Shown in pieces: positions 43,301 through 51,078 of a stretch of 64,000 nucleotides of DNA. Each line of letters opens with the position of its first letter. Position 1 is the stretch's first letter. The translations under genes and the position numbers were made by a program. Source of the DNA: Pseudomonas sp. QS1027. GTDB lineage: Bacteria > Pseudomonadota > Gammaproteobacteria > Pseudomonadales > Pseudomonadaceae. The stretch spans positions 1-64,000 of the forward strand of contig NZ_PHSU01000027.1 in the NCBI RefSeq assembly GCF_002814235.1, given 5' to 3'. The notes beneath the pieces are model-generated. The model was not told the DNA's origin, did no database searches, and was given only the letters and a program-made list of their open reading frames with translations.

Positions 43301-45593
43301 TCAATGCACCATCGCTGGTGAGGCTCAATTGGCCGGCACTGGAGAAACTGCCGCCCGAGTTATCCAGGCTGGCGGCATGAGCCGTCAGGGTGCCTTCGCT
43401 GCTGATCAAGCCGGAGAGCTGGTTGGTCAGCGCGCCGTCGAGGGTGATCACCAGGCCCGACTGGGCGCTCAGTTTACCGCCGCTGTTATCCAGGCTGCTG
43501 CCGATCAGCGTGGTGCTGCCCTGGCTGACCAACTGGCCCAGGCTCTGGTTGATCACTTGCGCGACCTTGAGGCCCAACGCGGTTTCGGAAAGGACCTTGC
43601 CGCCTTCGCTGTTATTCAGGGACTGACCGTTGAGGTTGACCGCCTGCACGCTGGAGATTTCACCGGCACGATTGTCGATATTGCCGACGTTCAGGGTCAG
43701 CAGCTTTTTAGCGGAGATCAGCGCCGCGTTGCGGTTGTCCAGGGTGCTACCGGTCAGGGTCAGGTTACCGTCAGTGACCAGCGCGCCATCCTGCTGATTG
43801 AAGGTGGAGACGTTGGCAGTCAGGTCGCCCTGGCTGGAGATACGGCCCGTGGCGTTGTCCACGGTGTCGGCGGTCAGGTTCAGCGGGCCATTGGTGATGA
43901 CCGAGCCGCCGGTGTTATCGAGGTGAGTGGCGGTCAGATCAAGGCTTTGCTGCGCGGTAATGCGGCCCTTCTGGGTGTTGTCGAGCGACTGGCCCTTGAA
44001 GGTGAAGCTATTGTTCGAACCCAGGCGACCGTTCTGGTTGTTCACTGCACCGCTGGCGGTAATGTCCAGGACGTTATTGGCCATGACCAGGCCGGTGAGG
44101 TTGTCCATGGAGCCGAGGATCAACGTGGTGTTGCCTTGGCTGGAGACTTCACCGGCGTTGTTGTTCAGATGACCGAGGGTGGCGATCAAGGCATTCTGGC
44201 CTTTGATCAAGCCGCCCTGGGCGTTGAGCGCGGTGTCCGCGGTCAGATTCAGGGTGTCGGCGCTGATGACCCGGCCCTGGTTCTGGTTATCCAGTGTGGA
44301 AGCCACAACCGTGGTTTTCCGCTGGCCACTCAGGGTGCCGCCTTGGTTGCTCAGGGTTTGCGTGGCCGTGACACTCAAGTCACGGCTGGCGATGATGCTC
44401 TGGCCGTTGTTGGTCACGTTCTGCGCAGTGATGCTGACATCAGCGAGCGCATTACGGGTTTTGTCGGCATTGACCCCGGCTTCGATAATGCCGTTGTTGG
44501 TCAGTTGCCCCCCGCTGTTCAGCGTGATGCGGTCCTTGGCCACCAGATTGTTCTGGCTGGTCAGATCGCCCTGGGTTTTCACATCCAGGGTCGTACCGGC
44601 GTACATCGGACCTTTGGCTTCAAGGCTGGCGGCGTTGACATTGATCGCCCCGCTCGCCCCGGTCTCGACCATGCTCAGATGACCATTGGCATCGAGTTGG
44701 ATATCGCCACCGCTGGCGACCATCTTGCCGTCGAGTTTTACCCCGACACCGGCTTCAGTACCGACCAACCGGATAGCACCGGCATACATACCGCCCAACG
44801 CCGACGAGTCAATCGCCAGTTGCGGCGCATCGGCAGGATTCGCCGCACGAGCCGTGGCCTTGAGTGTCTTGGCATCCACATCGTTGGCACCGGCAATAAT
44901 TGCCAGCTTCTTCGCATTGATCTCGGCATTGAGCTTGGCCGAGCGGGTGATGATTTCGAACTGGTCGATATTGCTGGCGTTCAGGCCTGCACCGTCGATG
45001 GACACGCTGCCCCGATCAACCTGATACCCCGTGAGCTGACCGTTGGTAATCACCGGCTTGCCCGTGGTCAACGTCGCCTGCGGCGTGTTGATAAAGCCGC
45101 AACCGTTGCAACTGATCCCATACGGGTTGGCCACGATCACATGGGCCGACTGCCCCGCCACTTCGGTATAACCGCGCAACTGGCTCGGGCTCGCGCCGTT
45201 CACCTCGTTGAGGATGATATTGGCCGCCGTGCCATTGAGGTTCTGGTTACCGAGAATGATCCCGCCCAGTTGCGTCGACTGGGTCCGCGCCGTGGCGTTG
45301 TTGAGGATGACCCCGTTGGCCCCGACGTTGTAATCGGTGAACTGGTTGTGGGACAGCCCCTGGGCATTCGGCGCGGCGATATTGACGATGGGAACGCCAT
45401 TACCCGCCTGACCCAACGTCGTGCCGCCCCCGCTGACAGCAATCCCATCCGCCTGCACCAGCAACGGCTGCCAGAACATCGCGTTCGCCAGAATAATTGC
45501 CAAGCCACGCTTGGGTAGCCCCAGGCAATGCTCACGGTTTTTCAGGGCAGCAGAAGGCTGACCCGCGAGGAAGGCAAACTGACGAACGTCCAT
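34362..45593 (-). CDS. cdiA: CdiA-type two-partner-secreted contact-dependent inhibition toxin
   Basis: A 3743-residue exoprotein. It has an extended signal region (1-48), then a TPS secretion domain with NPYG (156-159) and CNGCGF. FHA-1 filament repeats (about 330-1780, units like SLDNSGGxLSS) and a central segment with WQIIQRDKFEV follow. A second repeat region (about 2270-3060, units like AGRDLNIxA) comes next, then a pre-toxin region. The toxin boundary is probably the VENN-type motif V3420-KNN. The last 324 residues hold four Cys pairs and an unrecognised end (LPGMHALDPGFVVRS, IETHGWGTGSS). It is delivered by CdiB to neighbouring cells. No frameshift is visible. Confidence 0.92.
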   Translation of the reverse strand: MDVRQFAFLAGQPSAALKNREHCLGLPKRGLAIILANAMFWQPLLVQADGIAVSGGGTTLGQAGNGVPIVNIAAPNAQGLSHNQFTDYNVGANGVILNNATARTQSTQLGGIILGNQNLNGTAANIILNEVNGASPSQLRGYTEVAGQSAHVIVANPYGISCNGCGFINTPQATLTTGKPVITNGQLTGYQVDRGSVSIDGAGLNASNIDQFEIITRSAKLNAEINAKKLAIIAGANDVDAKTLKATARAANPADAPQLAIDSSALGGMYAGAIRLVGTEAGVGVKLDGKMVASGGDIQLDANGHLSMVETGASGAINVNAASLEAKGPMYAGTTLDVKTQGDLTSQNNLVAKDRITLNSGGQLTNNGIIEAGVNADKTRNALADVSITAQNVTNNGQSIIASRDLSVTATQTLSNQGGTLSGQRKTTVVASTLDNQNQGRVISADTLNLTADTALNAQGGLIKGQNALIATLGHLNNNAGEVSSQGNTTLILGSMDNLTGLVMANNVLDITASGAVNNQNGRLGSNNSFTFKGQSLDNTQKGRITAQQSLDLTATHLDNTGGSVITNGPLNLTADTVDNATGRISSQGDLTANVSTFNQQDGALVTDGNLTLTGSTLDNRNAALISAKKLLTLNVGNIDNRAGEISSVQAVNLNGQSLNNSEGGKVLSETALGLKVAQVINQSLGQLVSQGSTTLIGSSLDNSGGKLSAQSGLVITLDGALTNQLSGLISSEGTLTAHAASLDNSGGSFSSAGQLSLTSDGALINQGGRLVTDGGIDLHSASLDNRQKGTISGQGPVSITTGAFDNSHSGFLSSGNRLDLTTAQLTNQDGGRIGAKDLTASVTGLDQQGGSLKGDASLTLDLNHGQLNNQGGLINAPLLALNNLKGVNNQGGEISSAQAFTLAAASLNNDSGKLLSNQALTLRIDQALSNIKGMIAAASVDAHAGSLDNSGGTLTSRTDLGLTVDGQLTNQNLGLINATNNLTLNSAGLNNQGGSLLGSAIALDFGAATGDLNNAAGHITTAGNLTLNHLRDLNNQGGTLTSEQSLNLSGRALDNSNGGKLISNNQLTLTADNLINQNAGLLSGWQGVAINAGSLDNRNSGTVSSRSGNVDVTLSGALLNNNAGALASQQALTIKAGSLDNSAGTLSSAGAQSLTVTGLLNNAQGGLIDAGTLLTLNAMALSNSGTVQAQQALTFAGTDLDNSNGTLSGGAGVTLDLLGTLTNTHGKLSGVGPLLVQRSNQINNQGGELYSQGLMTLLTGGLDSSNGGLVSANDKLLITSTGAVQNGNGGLIASRNGDLQLSAASLGNGKGSLQGKGAVSLDVSGDIDNQSGKVIAQDGTLLVKAANLDNRGGVLSSVRNSLETRVVGVLKNGYDLNNNRQAGSIQGQSLNLNALGGFDNDGGRIAARAGDVMLNTGNIDNRNGGLYASGQVTVNSGNFDNSGDLGGQIAGSQINLNLAGALNNRKGIIESDNALSITAASLDNQTGQLHALGSSGKTLFQIGGLFDNRSGNLEIASNDLTLGAGSFLNQGGSLLHIGTGTFDIATANVLNAGGSLVTRGGLTLTADNWTNSSVIQAGRLTLNIGTLNQLAGAQLLASTSLTGSGGNWNNDGLIASDGSVNLGLGGSYTGNGRLSSLGTLGLSAAQLSLGGSGSIAGGGNTTINVGGVLNNYGRLTSAANMSVNAGGINNYGTLGSAQILTATTGALLNDHGLIFSGSDMGLRVDSLNNSYGTIYSLGNLAIDRDGLGGLASSIVNSSGSLQSDGSMSLAASTIQNVRAVLTTNNQGIYTASINEVQCIEGYNAGDCSGKQNHVWQIIQRDKFEVTQASAASSITAGANLNVQGGDLLNKSSTIAAGGSFVARVNNLINSGLETGETETSRTFMSERTKDAGGWYNAASAFNNQYSVQGAGYNPNNLGGLEGAMSAFIGMTETELGQFRTVRKLAASDQSYAAVIQAGGAVYVQAQNGIDNSVVRPGYTYVGAGPRTDTQSSGSNFSTRITVNSQLPPNLAQQQVNPITLPGFSLPTGQNGLFHLSGEGSGAPTVTAPQSWTLGGASIGAAQRQPTPGDLATPSGLAAGTADSAQGSQTTSITRVQGLPDTSGRSNPQKYLIETNPVLTDLKQFMSSDYLLSNLGYDPDASAKRLGDGFYEQKLIQQAVVARTGQRFIDGQTSDDSMFKYLMNNAIASKQALNLQLGVSLTSEQVAALTHDIVWMENATVNGEQVLVPVLYLANANNRLAANGALIQGSDVTLIAGKDLNNAGTLRASNNLLAAAGNDQVNSGLLEAGQRLDALANNNLTNKAGGIIAGRDVSLAALNGDVTNERTITTHESGTGYKTEQRGFADNAARIEAANNLTVSAGRDINNTGGVLQSATDTALRAGRDVNITSAQQLNSNTLGDHHNDQTITQNGSTVAAGRDLLVSAGRDLSVVASQIDAKRDVALSAVDNLTLSSAADEQHSYGHTKKVTSQEDHTQQVSSSVTGGGNVLLTAGKDLGLVASTVTAGNEAYLNAGANLTLQTATNDDYSFYTKTKKNSSGSKSRLDETSSSTNIASAVTSGSHTSLVAGNDIVVKGSAVTTEKGGTQLSAGNDVQILAVTDSESARHESSKSKSSWGGLKSSKVKDKVAETQTTAVGSLVAGDTVDVVAKRDATITGSGLASAGDLTVQAGRDLTINAAENTFSRNEMHKEKGHDLTGILTANKLGIDDITGNQHLNMSSSSHNGQATQTTLTGSTIGSSQGNVNLVAGRNLGVVASELVSTRNMNLTGSNVTIAAGMESASQNSTDKSSSLGVGRVLGGTVIGTLDTIYNLRETVKTTKAIDDPRLRAVKEAQLAMSLGGIDPVDMASDVKGAASNYLQGKGSSGSLIKIGTELASTHSKKTEEAESQTAKQSKVTAGGGLAIVATGNAAGTAGDIHVIGSQLKGASTVLDAKNNILLESAQNTTDKSSNSSNSKTAIGASFNLGEQNGFTLDLGAQISKGMGDGHSVTQVNSTLDTGSLVLHSGKDTTLAGAQVKADSINAVIGGNLDIVSRQDTESEKSKQGSAGFGASICIPPFCYGSTVTASANLSAGNTNSDYKAVTDQSGLFAGKGGYNINVGQTTTLQGAVIASEASADKNQLSTDRLVVSDIKNKSEASSQSAGISLSYGKDGLGFGGSMPLALSESGESKTRSAVSEGTIIVRNAEGANDLVGLNRDTANANPKLDKPDVGALKTRMDLIQSSIALTQSVVGLVSSAEKKDAEAKVKAAKDSGNVKDLRDAELNLKAVNDSWAAGGDKKIFVDIASGLIGASMGGAGAATTLGIVANTTAADTYKRIGDYANQQLADAKDPATKAAWEEGGSARVLMHTLAAAVQGLSGNTVGANALGAGAAGLTAPLVAEKVAQMDLPLDVKKSLILGASGLAAAGVGGITGAQSGMEEVKNNYLKHEDIELLSKQLAVCAADNTACRMRVQLEAKKLSDANDAELLACTDQKCLDKHIAQIVDGAKSFGDLYAADKAVNSKDKDTFGAISDIETNSLLVAANMAAGLPGFKVWASNNCESMGMSACQLKFADVVKSGTFINSKGQVGGEIPKGFETWEAVAGSTKQPHEYSDISSGCMVTLGGCGTLENEYEALKRNAGPGGDGTTAVKSGGVSELYLMKLKLGYVAHLTDDSSKSVINITLPGMHALDPGFVVRSVVPTTSGGFNIETHGWGTGSSPLFNVNDWGAGGVWGGNSAWIAGQELLKNSPVFNWGTDSKQGGTN
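40250..44600 (-). repeat. FHA-1 repeat array inside cdiA
   Basis: Dozens of degenerate units of about 20 residues, of the form SLDNSGGTLSSxxxLxLTxxxxLxNQ, encode the beta-helical stalk. They recur at DNA level, for example in the repeated GTTGTCGAGGCTGGCGGC-like strings. The limits are approximate. Confidence 0.8.
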
Positions 45594-45629
45594 GTCGATC
45601 TCTCAATGCAACGAGTGCGGTAAGTTGAA

Positions 45630-47342
45630 TTAAAGGAAGAAGTCCATCCGGAAATAGATCGGCGCTTCGCGCTCGGTAATCGGATCCGGTCGCTCCAGCG
45701 AATGCGCAAAGGTCACGGTCGCGGCGAGATACTTGCCCCGGGCAAACAGCTCAATCGAGTCGCTGGTCATGCGCCCATGCTGTTCGGCGCTGTAGCGGCC
45801 GTTACGAATCACGCCCTGGTCATAACCAAGGCTGGTGCCGTACTCGGAGAGCACGGGCTGCAACCAGCCCCAGGTCACCGGCCGGCTCCAGCGCAGATCA
45901 TTGCGCCAGTAGCCGCCGCTGTCGCCCGACAGCGTCTGATCTTTATAACCACGAATGGAGGACTGCCCGCCCAGGCTCATGCGCTGCGAGCTGAACAACA
46001 CATCATTGGTGCGCTGGCCGGTCATCAGGCTGCTGAAACTGAACGACTCGCCCCACAGTTTGAACGGTTGCAGGTAGCTGAGCGTGGCGGTGTATTTGCG
46101 ATAACGGGCGTCGGGCAGGCCCTGCCTGAAATTCGCCACATTGTCCTGGGCATCGAAAGCACTGATGCCGTCCTGCATCCCCAGGTCCAGGTTGACGAAG
46201 GCGCTGCCGATTCGTCGGCCGTGGGTGATGCCGAACTGCGCTTCGCTCAGGCGGTTGCTGCTGTCGGCCAGCTTGCTCTTCTCGATATAGTTGTTGGTGC
46301 GCAGGTAGGTCACGCCGGTGTTGAGCGAGGTCTTGCTCACGGCGTCGCGGTAGATCACCCGCTCCAGCTTCACCTGGTGGTTCTGGCTGTCGCCGGTCGA
46401 CTCGAAGTTGAAACCGCTGGCCTGCTGCTGGGAGCGGTAATCGCTTTCGCTGTAGGTGTAGCTCAGGTTCCACCAGCCGAATGGCAGGTTGTAATAGAGC
46501 ATGGCGTTGCGCGAATTCTTTTCCTGGTCACTGACGATGTCATGACCACCGCGCAGGGAAAACTGATCGGCCAGCCCCAACGGACTGTCCCAATCGAAGG
46601 TCGCCCCAACCTGCTGCTCACCGGTGGTTTTCTGTCCGTCGTTGCTGCGCGACAGCCCGGCGCGCCAAGGCTTCTGCGGAGTGTTCTTGACCAGCACCTC
46701 GCTGCCACCGACTGCCTTGCCCGGCGCCAGTTCCATCTGTGCCTGGTTCGATGGCAGGCGGTTCAGTTGATCGACCATCTGCTCGATCTCGCGCAGGTTG
46801 AGCAACTCGCCCTGCTTGCCCGGAAAACTCATCGCCAGTTCGCGATCGGACAGGCCGCTGCCATCAGCGCCCGTCAAGCCTTCGAGTTTGCCCTCGACCA
46901 CCAGCACCTTCAGGTTGCCCGTGGACAGGTCCTGCTGTGGCAGATAGGCGCGACTGGTGACCAGGCCTTTTTCGATGTAGCGATCGGTGATGACCTTGAG
47001 CAGCTCATTGAGCTGCGGCACGCCCAGGCATTGGCCAATGTAAGGCTTGAGCAGGCGTTCGCGCTCGCCCGCGGACAGGGAGTCGGCACCTTGCAGGTCA
47101 ACGCTCTTGATCGGGAAACAGCGGGTATCGGCCGGGGCCGTTGGCGCTACGGGAGCCGCCGCTTTACCGGGCAGTTCCTTGAGTTCTTCGAGACGGCGAC
47201 GCTGCTCTTCGAGCAGGCGGTCCTGGCGATCACGGATCAGGTCCGTATCACCGGGTGTAAGGGGGGCAGCGTGAGCGGTATTCAGGGCACAAATGCACAA
47301 CAACGCAAGACACAGCCTCGTCCCGAAGACGAGTTGAGACAT
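45630..47342 (-). CDS. cdiB: CdiB outer-membrane transporter (TpsB, ShlB/FhaC family)
   Basis: A 570-residue two-partner secretion pore. It has a signal peptide (ALLCICALNTAHA), an N-terminal helix with RDRQDRLLEEQRRRLEEL, and POTRA domains (CFPIKSVDLQGADSLSAGERERLLKPYIGQCLGVPQLNELLKVITDRYIEKG). A C-terminal beta-barrel carries RLSYTYS-like strands and ends in a terminal Phe strand (YFRMDFFL). It exports CdiA through its TPS domain. The B-A order, with cdiB 36 bp before cdiA, is that of E. coli-type loci. Confidence 0.93.
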   Translation of the reverse strand: MSQLVFGTRLCLALLCICALNTAHAAPLTPGDTDLIRDRQDRLLEEQRRRLEELKELPGKAAAPVAPTAPADTRCFPIKSVDLQGADSLSAGERERLLKPYIGQCLGVPQLNELLKVITDRYIEKGLVTSRAYLPQQDLSTGNLKVLVVEGKLEGLTGADGSGLSDRELAMSFPGKQGELLNLREIEQMVDQLNRLPSNQAQMELAPGKAVGGSEVLVKNTPQKPWRAGLSRSNDGQKTTGEQQVGATFDWDSPLGLADQFSLRGGHDIVSDQEKNSRNAMLYYNLPFGWWNLSYTYSESDYRSQQQASGFNFESTGDSQNHQVKLERVIYRDAVSKTSLNTGVTYLRTNNYIEKSKLADSSNRLSEAQFGITHGRRIGSAFVNLDLGMQDGISAFDAQDNVANFRQGLPDARYRKYTATLSYLQPFKLWGESFSFSSLMTGQRTNDVLFSSQRMSLGGQSSIRGYKDQTLSGDSGGYWRNDLRWSRPVTWGWLQPVLSEYGTSLGYDQGVIRNGRYSAEQHGRMTSDSIELFARGKYLAATVTFAHSLERPDPITEREAPIYFRMDFFL

Positions 47343-47565
47343 GTTCGATCCCTCGAAGCAGAACTTGATATCAAAATAATGTCGCGATGCTAGACAGGCA
47401 AAACCATGACGTCAACGAATTGTTGCAACTTATTTCATTTTCGACACAATTGATTCCAGGCAATCAAAAGCCGCTCGCGCAGTGGCTGGCAAGGCTCTGA
47501 AAGGGGCGGAACAGAGGGATGACAGGGTTCAAGCAGTGCCGTTTGCACGGCACCGCTCTTCAACT

Positions 47566-48297
47566 TCAGGCGCGGGTGGAGAACCCGGGCAGATTCAGCT
47601 TGCGCTCGGCCAACCAGCCAAACGTCAGGCCTACGGTGGTCCAGAGCACCAGCTGGATGCCCAGGGAGGCCACGCGGAACTTCCACAACAGGACCGCCGA
47701 GAAAGCTTGCGGCACTTCATTGATGACCGGGAACAGGGAACCGGCAACCGCCATGATCACAATGTACAGCGCCACCGCCAGGATCGAGCCGCCCCAGGTA
47801 CCGATGGCCGGGATCAGTTTACGCGCGGCGTTGATCGCAATCACCGCGGCAATCACCGACACCAGCAGCATCAGGAAGAACAGCTTGGTGCGCTGCGCGA
47901 TGGTTTCCGGATCGCCAATCGACGGTGGATTGGGCGGGTATTTCAGACCTGGCACCAGGATCAGCGTGACAAAGGCCGCCAAGGCCAACAGCGCGGCCAG
48001 GCCACGCGGCCCGATCTTGCCGACACGCCCGAGGGAGTAGGCAAACACCAGGGCGAAAATCCCACCCAGCGAAACGCTGTACACCACAACCCCCGTGAAC
48101 AAACCGAAAGTGCTCTGCACCTCGCGGCTCACCAGCTCCTCTTCTTCCGGAGCATCACCGTGCATGTGCGCCATGTGTTCTTCGAAGGCAATCGCCTTGT
48201 CGATTTGCGGCTCACCAAACACCTTGGCAAAGCCAAAGGCGAGAATGCCGGCGAGCAAGCCCACCAGCATGCCGCGAATCAATAATTGACCGGTCAT
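47566..48297 (-). CDS. cbtA: CbtA family cobalt-transport protein
   Basis: A 243-residue membrane protein with about five or six helices. It begins MTGQLLIRGMLVGLLAGILAFGFAKVFGEPQID and continues with a His/Glu-rich loop (EEHMAHMHGDAPEEEELVSREVQ) characteristic of CbtA. CbtA and CbtB form a predicted cobalt importer that appears under cobalamin-riboswitch control. The gene follows cbtB after 15 bp in the same operon. Confidence 0.93.
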   Translation of the reverse strand: MTGQLLIRGMLVGLLAGILAFGFAKVFGEPQIDKAIAFEEHMAHMHGDAPEEEELVSREVQSTFGLFTGVVVYSVSLGGIFALVFAYSLGRVGKIGPRGLAALLALAAFVTLILVPGLKYPPNPPSIGDPETIAQRTKLFFLMLLVSVIAAVIAINAARKLIPAIGTWGGSILAVALYIVIMAVAGSLFPVINEVPQAFSAVLLWKFRVASLGIQLVLWTTVGLTFGWLAERKLNLPGFSTRA

Positions 48298-48312
48298 GTC
48301 ATGTTCCTTGAA

Positions 48313-48525
48313 TCAGTGGCAGGGGAAACCAAGCAGGTGGCGTCCGTCGTGCACGAATTCGTGGACATACATACCCTTGAACAAGGCCGTCGCACCCTGC
48401 TCCGCACCGACGAAATAAATCGCCAGCATCAACAGCAGGCCGCCAAAAATGGCCCAGGGAAGAATTTCGCCCAACGGAATGGTGGGCAGGGAAACATCGG
48501 TCTGCGTAACAGCGCTATAAGCCAT
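48313..48525 (-). CDS. cbtB: CbtB family cobalt-transport protein
   Basis: A 70-residue protein with one transmembrane helix (ILPWAIFGGLLLMLAIYFVGAEQGA) and a C-terminal histidine-rich metal-binding tail (YVHEFVHDGRHLLGFPCH), as in CbtB. Upstream is a cobalamin riboswitch and a good GGAGG. It is the first gene of cbtBA. Confidence 0.93.
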   Translation of the reverse strand: MAYSAVTQTDVSLPTIPLGEILPWAIFGGLLLMLAIYFVGAEQGATALFKGMYVHEFVHDGRHLLGFPCH

Positions 48526-48559
48526 ATGAACCTCCAGGGAAGACGCGTCCCAGTACGGA

Positions 48560-48690
48560 TTACGGATTGAAGAAACAGGGTCTGGCTTACGGCTGATAAA
48601 CAGACGAATACAGTGGCGCGACCGCGCCGGATTTCAACCGGCTTCCTGTTTCTGAACGAGTTGTAAAACGCTCTAGTGAAAAAGCGATAG
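48560..48690 (-). promoter_or_regulatory. Cobalamin riboswitch upstream of cbtBA
   Basis: On the minus strand the leader shows ACAGGAAGCCGGTTGAAATC, then CCGGCGCGGTCGCGCCACTG (the B12 box), then AAGCCAGACCCTGTTTC. This is the canonical order of cobalamin riboswitch elements, and GAAACAGG pairs with CCCTGTTTC as the closing stem. It lies 35-165 bp upstream of cbtB and should reduce its expression when adenosylcobalamin is plentiful. No clear T-run follows, so control is probably at translation. Confidence 0.92.
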
Positions 48691-48729
48691 AACCCCGGCA
48701 GTGTACGCACTCAGGCTGACAGCAGCCAT

Positions 48730-48761
48730 AAAAAAGCCGGAGCACGCGGACAGACTCCGGC
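48730..48761 (-). terminator. Rho-independent terminator of metE
   Basis: On the minus strand GCCGGAG / CTCCGGC with a 12-nt loop is followed by a run of six Ts, starting 29 bp after the metE stop. Confidence 0.85.
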
Positions 48762-48789
48762 GGGTACTTCAGGCACAGGGCTTAGCGCA

Positions 48790-51078
48790 TTACGCCAGTT
48801 CTGCACGCAGTTGGCGGGCGGCGCTGACCATATGCACCAGGGCAGCCTCGGTTTCCGGCCAGCCGCGGGTTTTCAGACCGCAATCCGGGTTGACCCACAG
48901 ACGCTCGGCGGGAATACGCTGGGCGGCCTTGCGCAGCAGGTTGGCCATTTCCGAAGCATCCGGAACCCGTGGCGAGTGGATGTCGTAGACCCCCGGCCCG
49001 ATTTCATTCGGGTAAGCAAAGGCTTCGAACGCCTCCAGCAGTTCCATGTCCGAACGCGAGGTTTCAATGGTGATGACGTCGGCATCCATTGCCGCAATGG
49101 ACTCGATCACATCGTTGAACTCGCTGTAGCACATGTGGGTGTGGATCTGGGTTTCGTCACGCACACCGCAAGCGCACAGACGGAAGACCTCGGTGGCCCA
49201 GTCCAGGTAATGCTGCCATTGCGCCCGGCGCAGCGGCAGACCTTCGCGGAACGCCGCTTCGTCGATCTGCACGACCTTGATGCCGGCGGCCTCCAGGTCC
49301 ACCACTTCGTCACGAATGGCCAGGGCCAGTTGACGGGCCTGCACTTCACGGGTCACGTCTTCACGGGGGAAGGACCACATCAGCATGGTCACGGGACCGG
49401 TCAGCATGCCCTTCATCACTTTGTCGGTGAGGCCCTGGGCGTAGCGGATCCACTCCACGGTCATGGCTTTCGGACGGCTCAGGTCGCCGAAGATCACCGC
49501 CGGTTTTACACAACGGGAACCGTAGCTCTGGACCCAGCCAAAGCGGCTGAAGACATAACCGTCGAGTTGCTCGGCGAAGTACTCGACCATGTCGTTACGC
49601 TCGGCTTCACCGTGCACCAACACGTCCAGGCCCAGGCGCTCCTGGAACTCGACCGCATGGCGAATCTCGCTCTGCATCGCTTCGGTGTATTCGGCTTCGC
49701 TCAACTTGCCCTGCTTGAACGACTGGCGCGCCAGGCGGATGGCCGCCGTTTGCGGGAACGAACCGATGGTCGTGGTCGGGAACAGCGGCAGATTCAGGCC
49801 GGCACGCTGCTTCTCGATACGGGTGGCGAACAACGAGTGGCGCTGGCTGTCCTTGGCGGTAATCGCAGCAACGCGGGCCTGCACAGCCGGTTTGTGGATG
49901 CGCGGCGAGGCGGCACGGCTGGCTTGAACCGCACGGCTCCTGGCCAGCGCTTCCAGGACTGGAGCCGCTTCTGGTTCGTTGATGGCACGGGCCAGGATCG
50001 CGACCTCTTCACACTTCTGCACGGCAAAGGCCAGCCAGCTCTTGAGTTCGGCGTCCAGCTTGTCTTCACGCCCCAGGTCGACCGGGCTGTGCAGCAACGA
50101 GCAGGAAGGTGCGACCCATAGGCGATCGCCCAGGCGCTCATTGGCGTGTTGCAAGACCGCCAGGGCTTTTTCCAGGTCGCAACCCCAGACGTTACGGCCG
50201 TTGACCAGCCCCAGCGACAGCACCTTGTAAGCAGGCAGGCGATCGAGGATGGTCGGATATTGCTCAGGAGCACGAACCAGGTCGATGTGCAGACCGTCGA
50301 CCGGCAGGTTGGCCGCCAGGCCGAGGTTCTCTTCCAGGCCGCCGAAGTAGGTGGCCACCAGCTTCTTCAGTGGATCGCGCTGGATCAGGTTGTAGGCGCG
50401 CTCGAAAGCGTTTTTCCATTCCTGCGGCAGGTCCAGGACCAGGATCGGCTCGTCGATCTGTACCCACTCAACGCCCTGGGCAGCCAGACGCTGGAAGATC
50501 TGACCGTACAGCGGCAGCAGGCGGTCGAGCAGATCGAGCTTGTCGAAATCGCCGCCTTTGGCCTTGCCCAGCCACAGGTAGGTCAACGGACCGATCACCA
50601 CCGGCTTGACGTTGTGACCCAGGGCGCGCGCTTCCTCGACTTCTTCGAACAACTGGTCCCAGCCGAGCTGGAACTGCTGGTCGGCGCTGAATTCCGGCAC
50701 CAGGTAGTGGTAGTTGGTATCAAACCACTTGGTCATTTCCTGTGCGTGCGCACCGCCGCAGCAGCTATCGCTGACGCCACGGGCCATGCCGAACAGGGTT
50801 TGCAGGGAGGTCTTGCCGTCGTGCGGACGGAAACGCTCCGGGATCACACCGAACATCAGCGAGTGGGTCAGAACCTGGTCGTACCAGGCGAAGTCGCCGA
50901 CCGGCAGCAGCTCGATGCCGGCTTTCTGCTGCAGGTCCCAGTGCGCCTTGCGCAGCTCGCTGCCCACGGCACGCAGGCCCGCTTCGTTCAGCTCACCCTT
51001 CCAGAAAGCCTCCTGTGCTTTCTTCAGTTCGCGGTCGCGGCCAATGCGCGGAAATCCTAGGGTATGGGCCAGTGCCAT
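48790..51078 (-). CDS. metE: Cobalamin-independent methionine synthase
   Basis: A 762-residue cytosolic enzyme (5-methyltetrahydropteroyltriglutamate-homocysteine methyltransferase). It starts MALAHTLGFPRIGRDRELK; this ATG has GGAG upstream, and an in-frame ATG 15 bases earlier is rejected. The zinc-binding residues lie in IHTHMCYSEFND (His and Cys) and NPDCGLKTR (Cys), and the substrate-binding block FPTTTIGSFPQTAAIRLARQ is also present. It methylates homocysteine without B12. It is adjacent to the B12-controlled cbtBA genes on the same strand, but a terminator lies between. Confidence 0.97.
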   Translation of the reverse strand: MALAHTLGFPRIGRDRELKKAQEAFWKGELNEAGLRAVGSELRKAHWDLQQKAGIELLPVGDFAWYDQVLTHSLMFGVIPERFRPHDGKTSLQTLFGMARGVSDSCCGGAHAQEMTKWFDTNYHYLVPEFSADQQFQLGWDQLFEEVEEARALGHNVKPVVIGPLTYLWLGKAKGGDFDKLDLLDRLLPLYGQIFQRLAAQGVEWVQIDEPILVLDLPQEWKNAFERAYNLIQRDPLKKLVATYFGGLEENLGLAANLPVDGLHIDLVRAPEQYPTILDRLPAYKVLSLGLVNGRNVWGCDLEKALAVLQHANERLGDRLWVAPSCSLLHSPVDLGREDKLDAELKSWLAFAVQKCEEVAILARAINEPEAAPVLEALARSRAVQASRAASPRIHKPAVQARVAAITAKDSQRHSLFATRIEKQRAGLNLPLFPTTTIGSFPQTAAIRLARQSFKQGKLSEAEYTEAMQSEIRHAVEFQERLGLDVLVHGEAERNDMVEYFAEQLDGYVFSRFGWVQSYGSRCVKPAVIFGDLSRPKAMTVEWIRYAQGLTDKVMKGMLTGPVTMLMWSFPREDVTREVQARQLALAIRDEVVDLEAAGIKVVQIDEAAFREGLPLRRAQWQHYLDWATEVFRLCACGVRDETQIHTHMCYSEFNDVIESIAAMDADVITIETSRSDMELLEAFEAFAYPNEIGPGVYDIHSPRVPDASEMANLLRKAAQRIPAERLWVNPDCGLKTRGWPETEAALVHMVSAARQLRAELA

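Noticed and set aside
42459..45518. A 1019-residue plus-strand open frame opposite the FHA repeats
   Set aside because: Its repetitive composition mirrors the FHA-1 repeats in another frame. No start signal or recognisable domain is present.
34362..47342. The CDI locus as part of a recent mobile element
   Set aside because: There are no flanking repeats, transposase or tRNA. Codon use looks host-like and both neighbours are ordinary chromosomal genes.
45702..47393. A 563-residue plus-strand frame opposite cdiB
   Set aside because: cdiB has signal peptide, POTRA and barrel features on the minus strand; the plus-strand frame has no such features.
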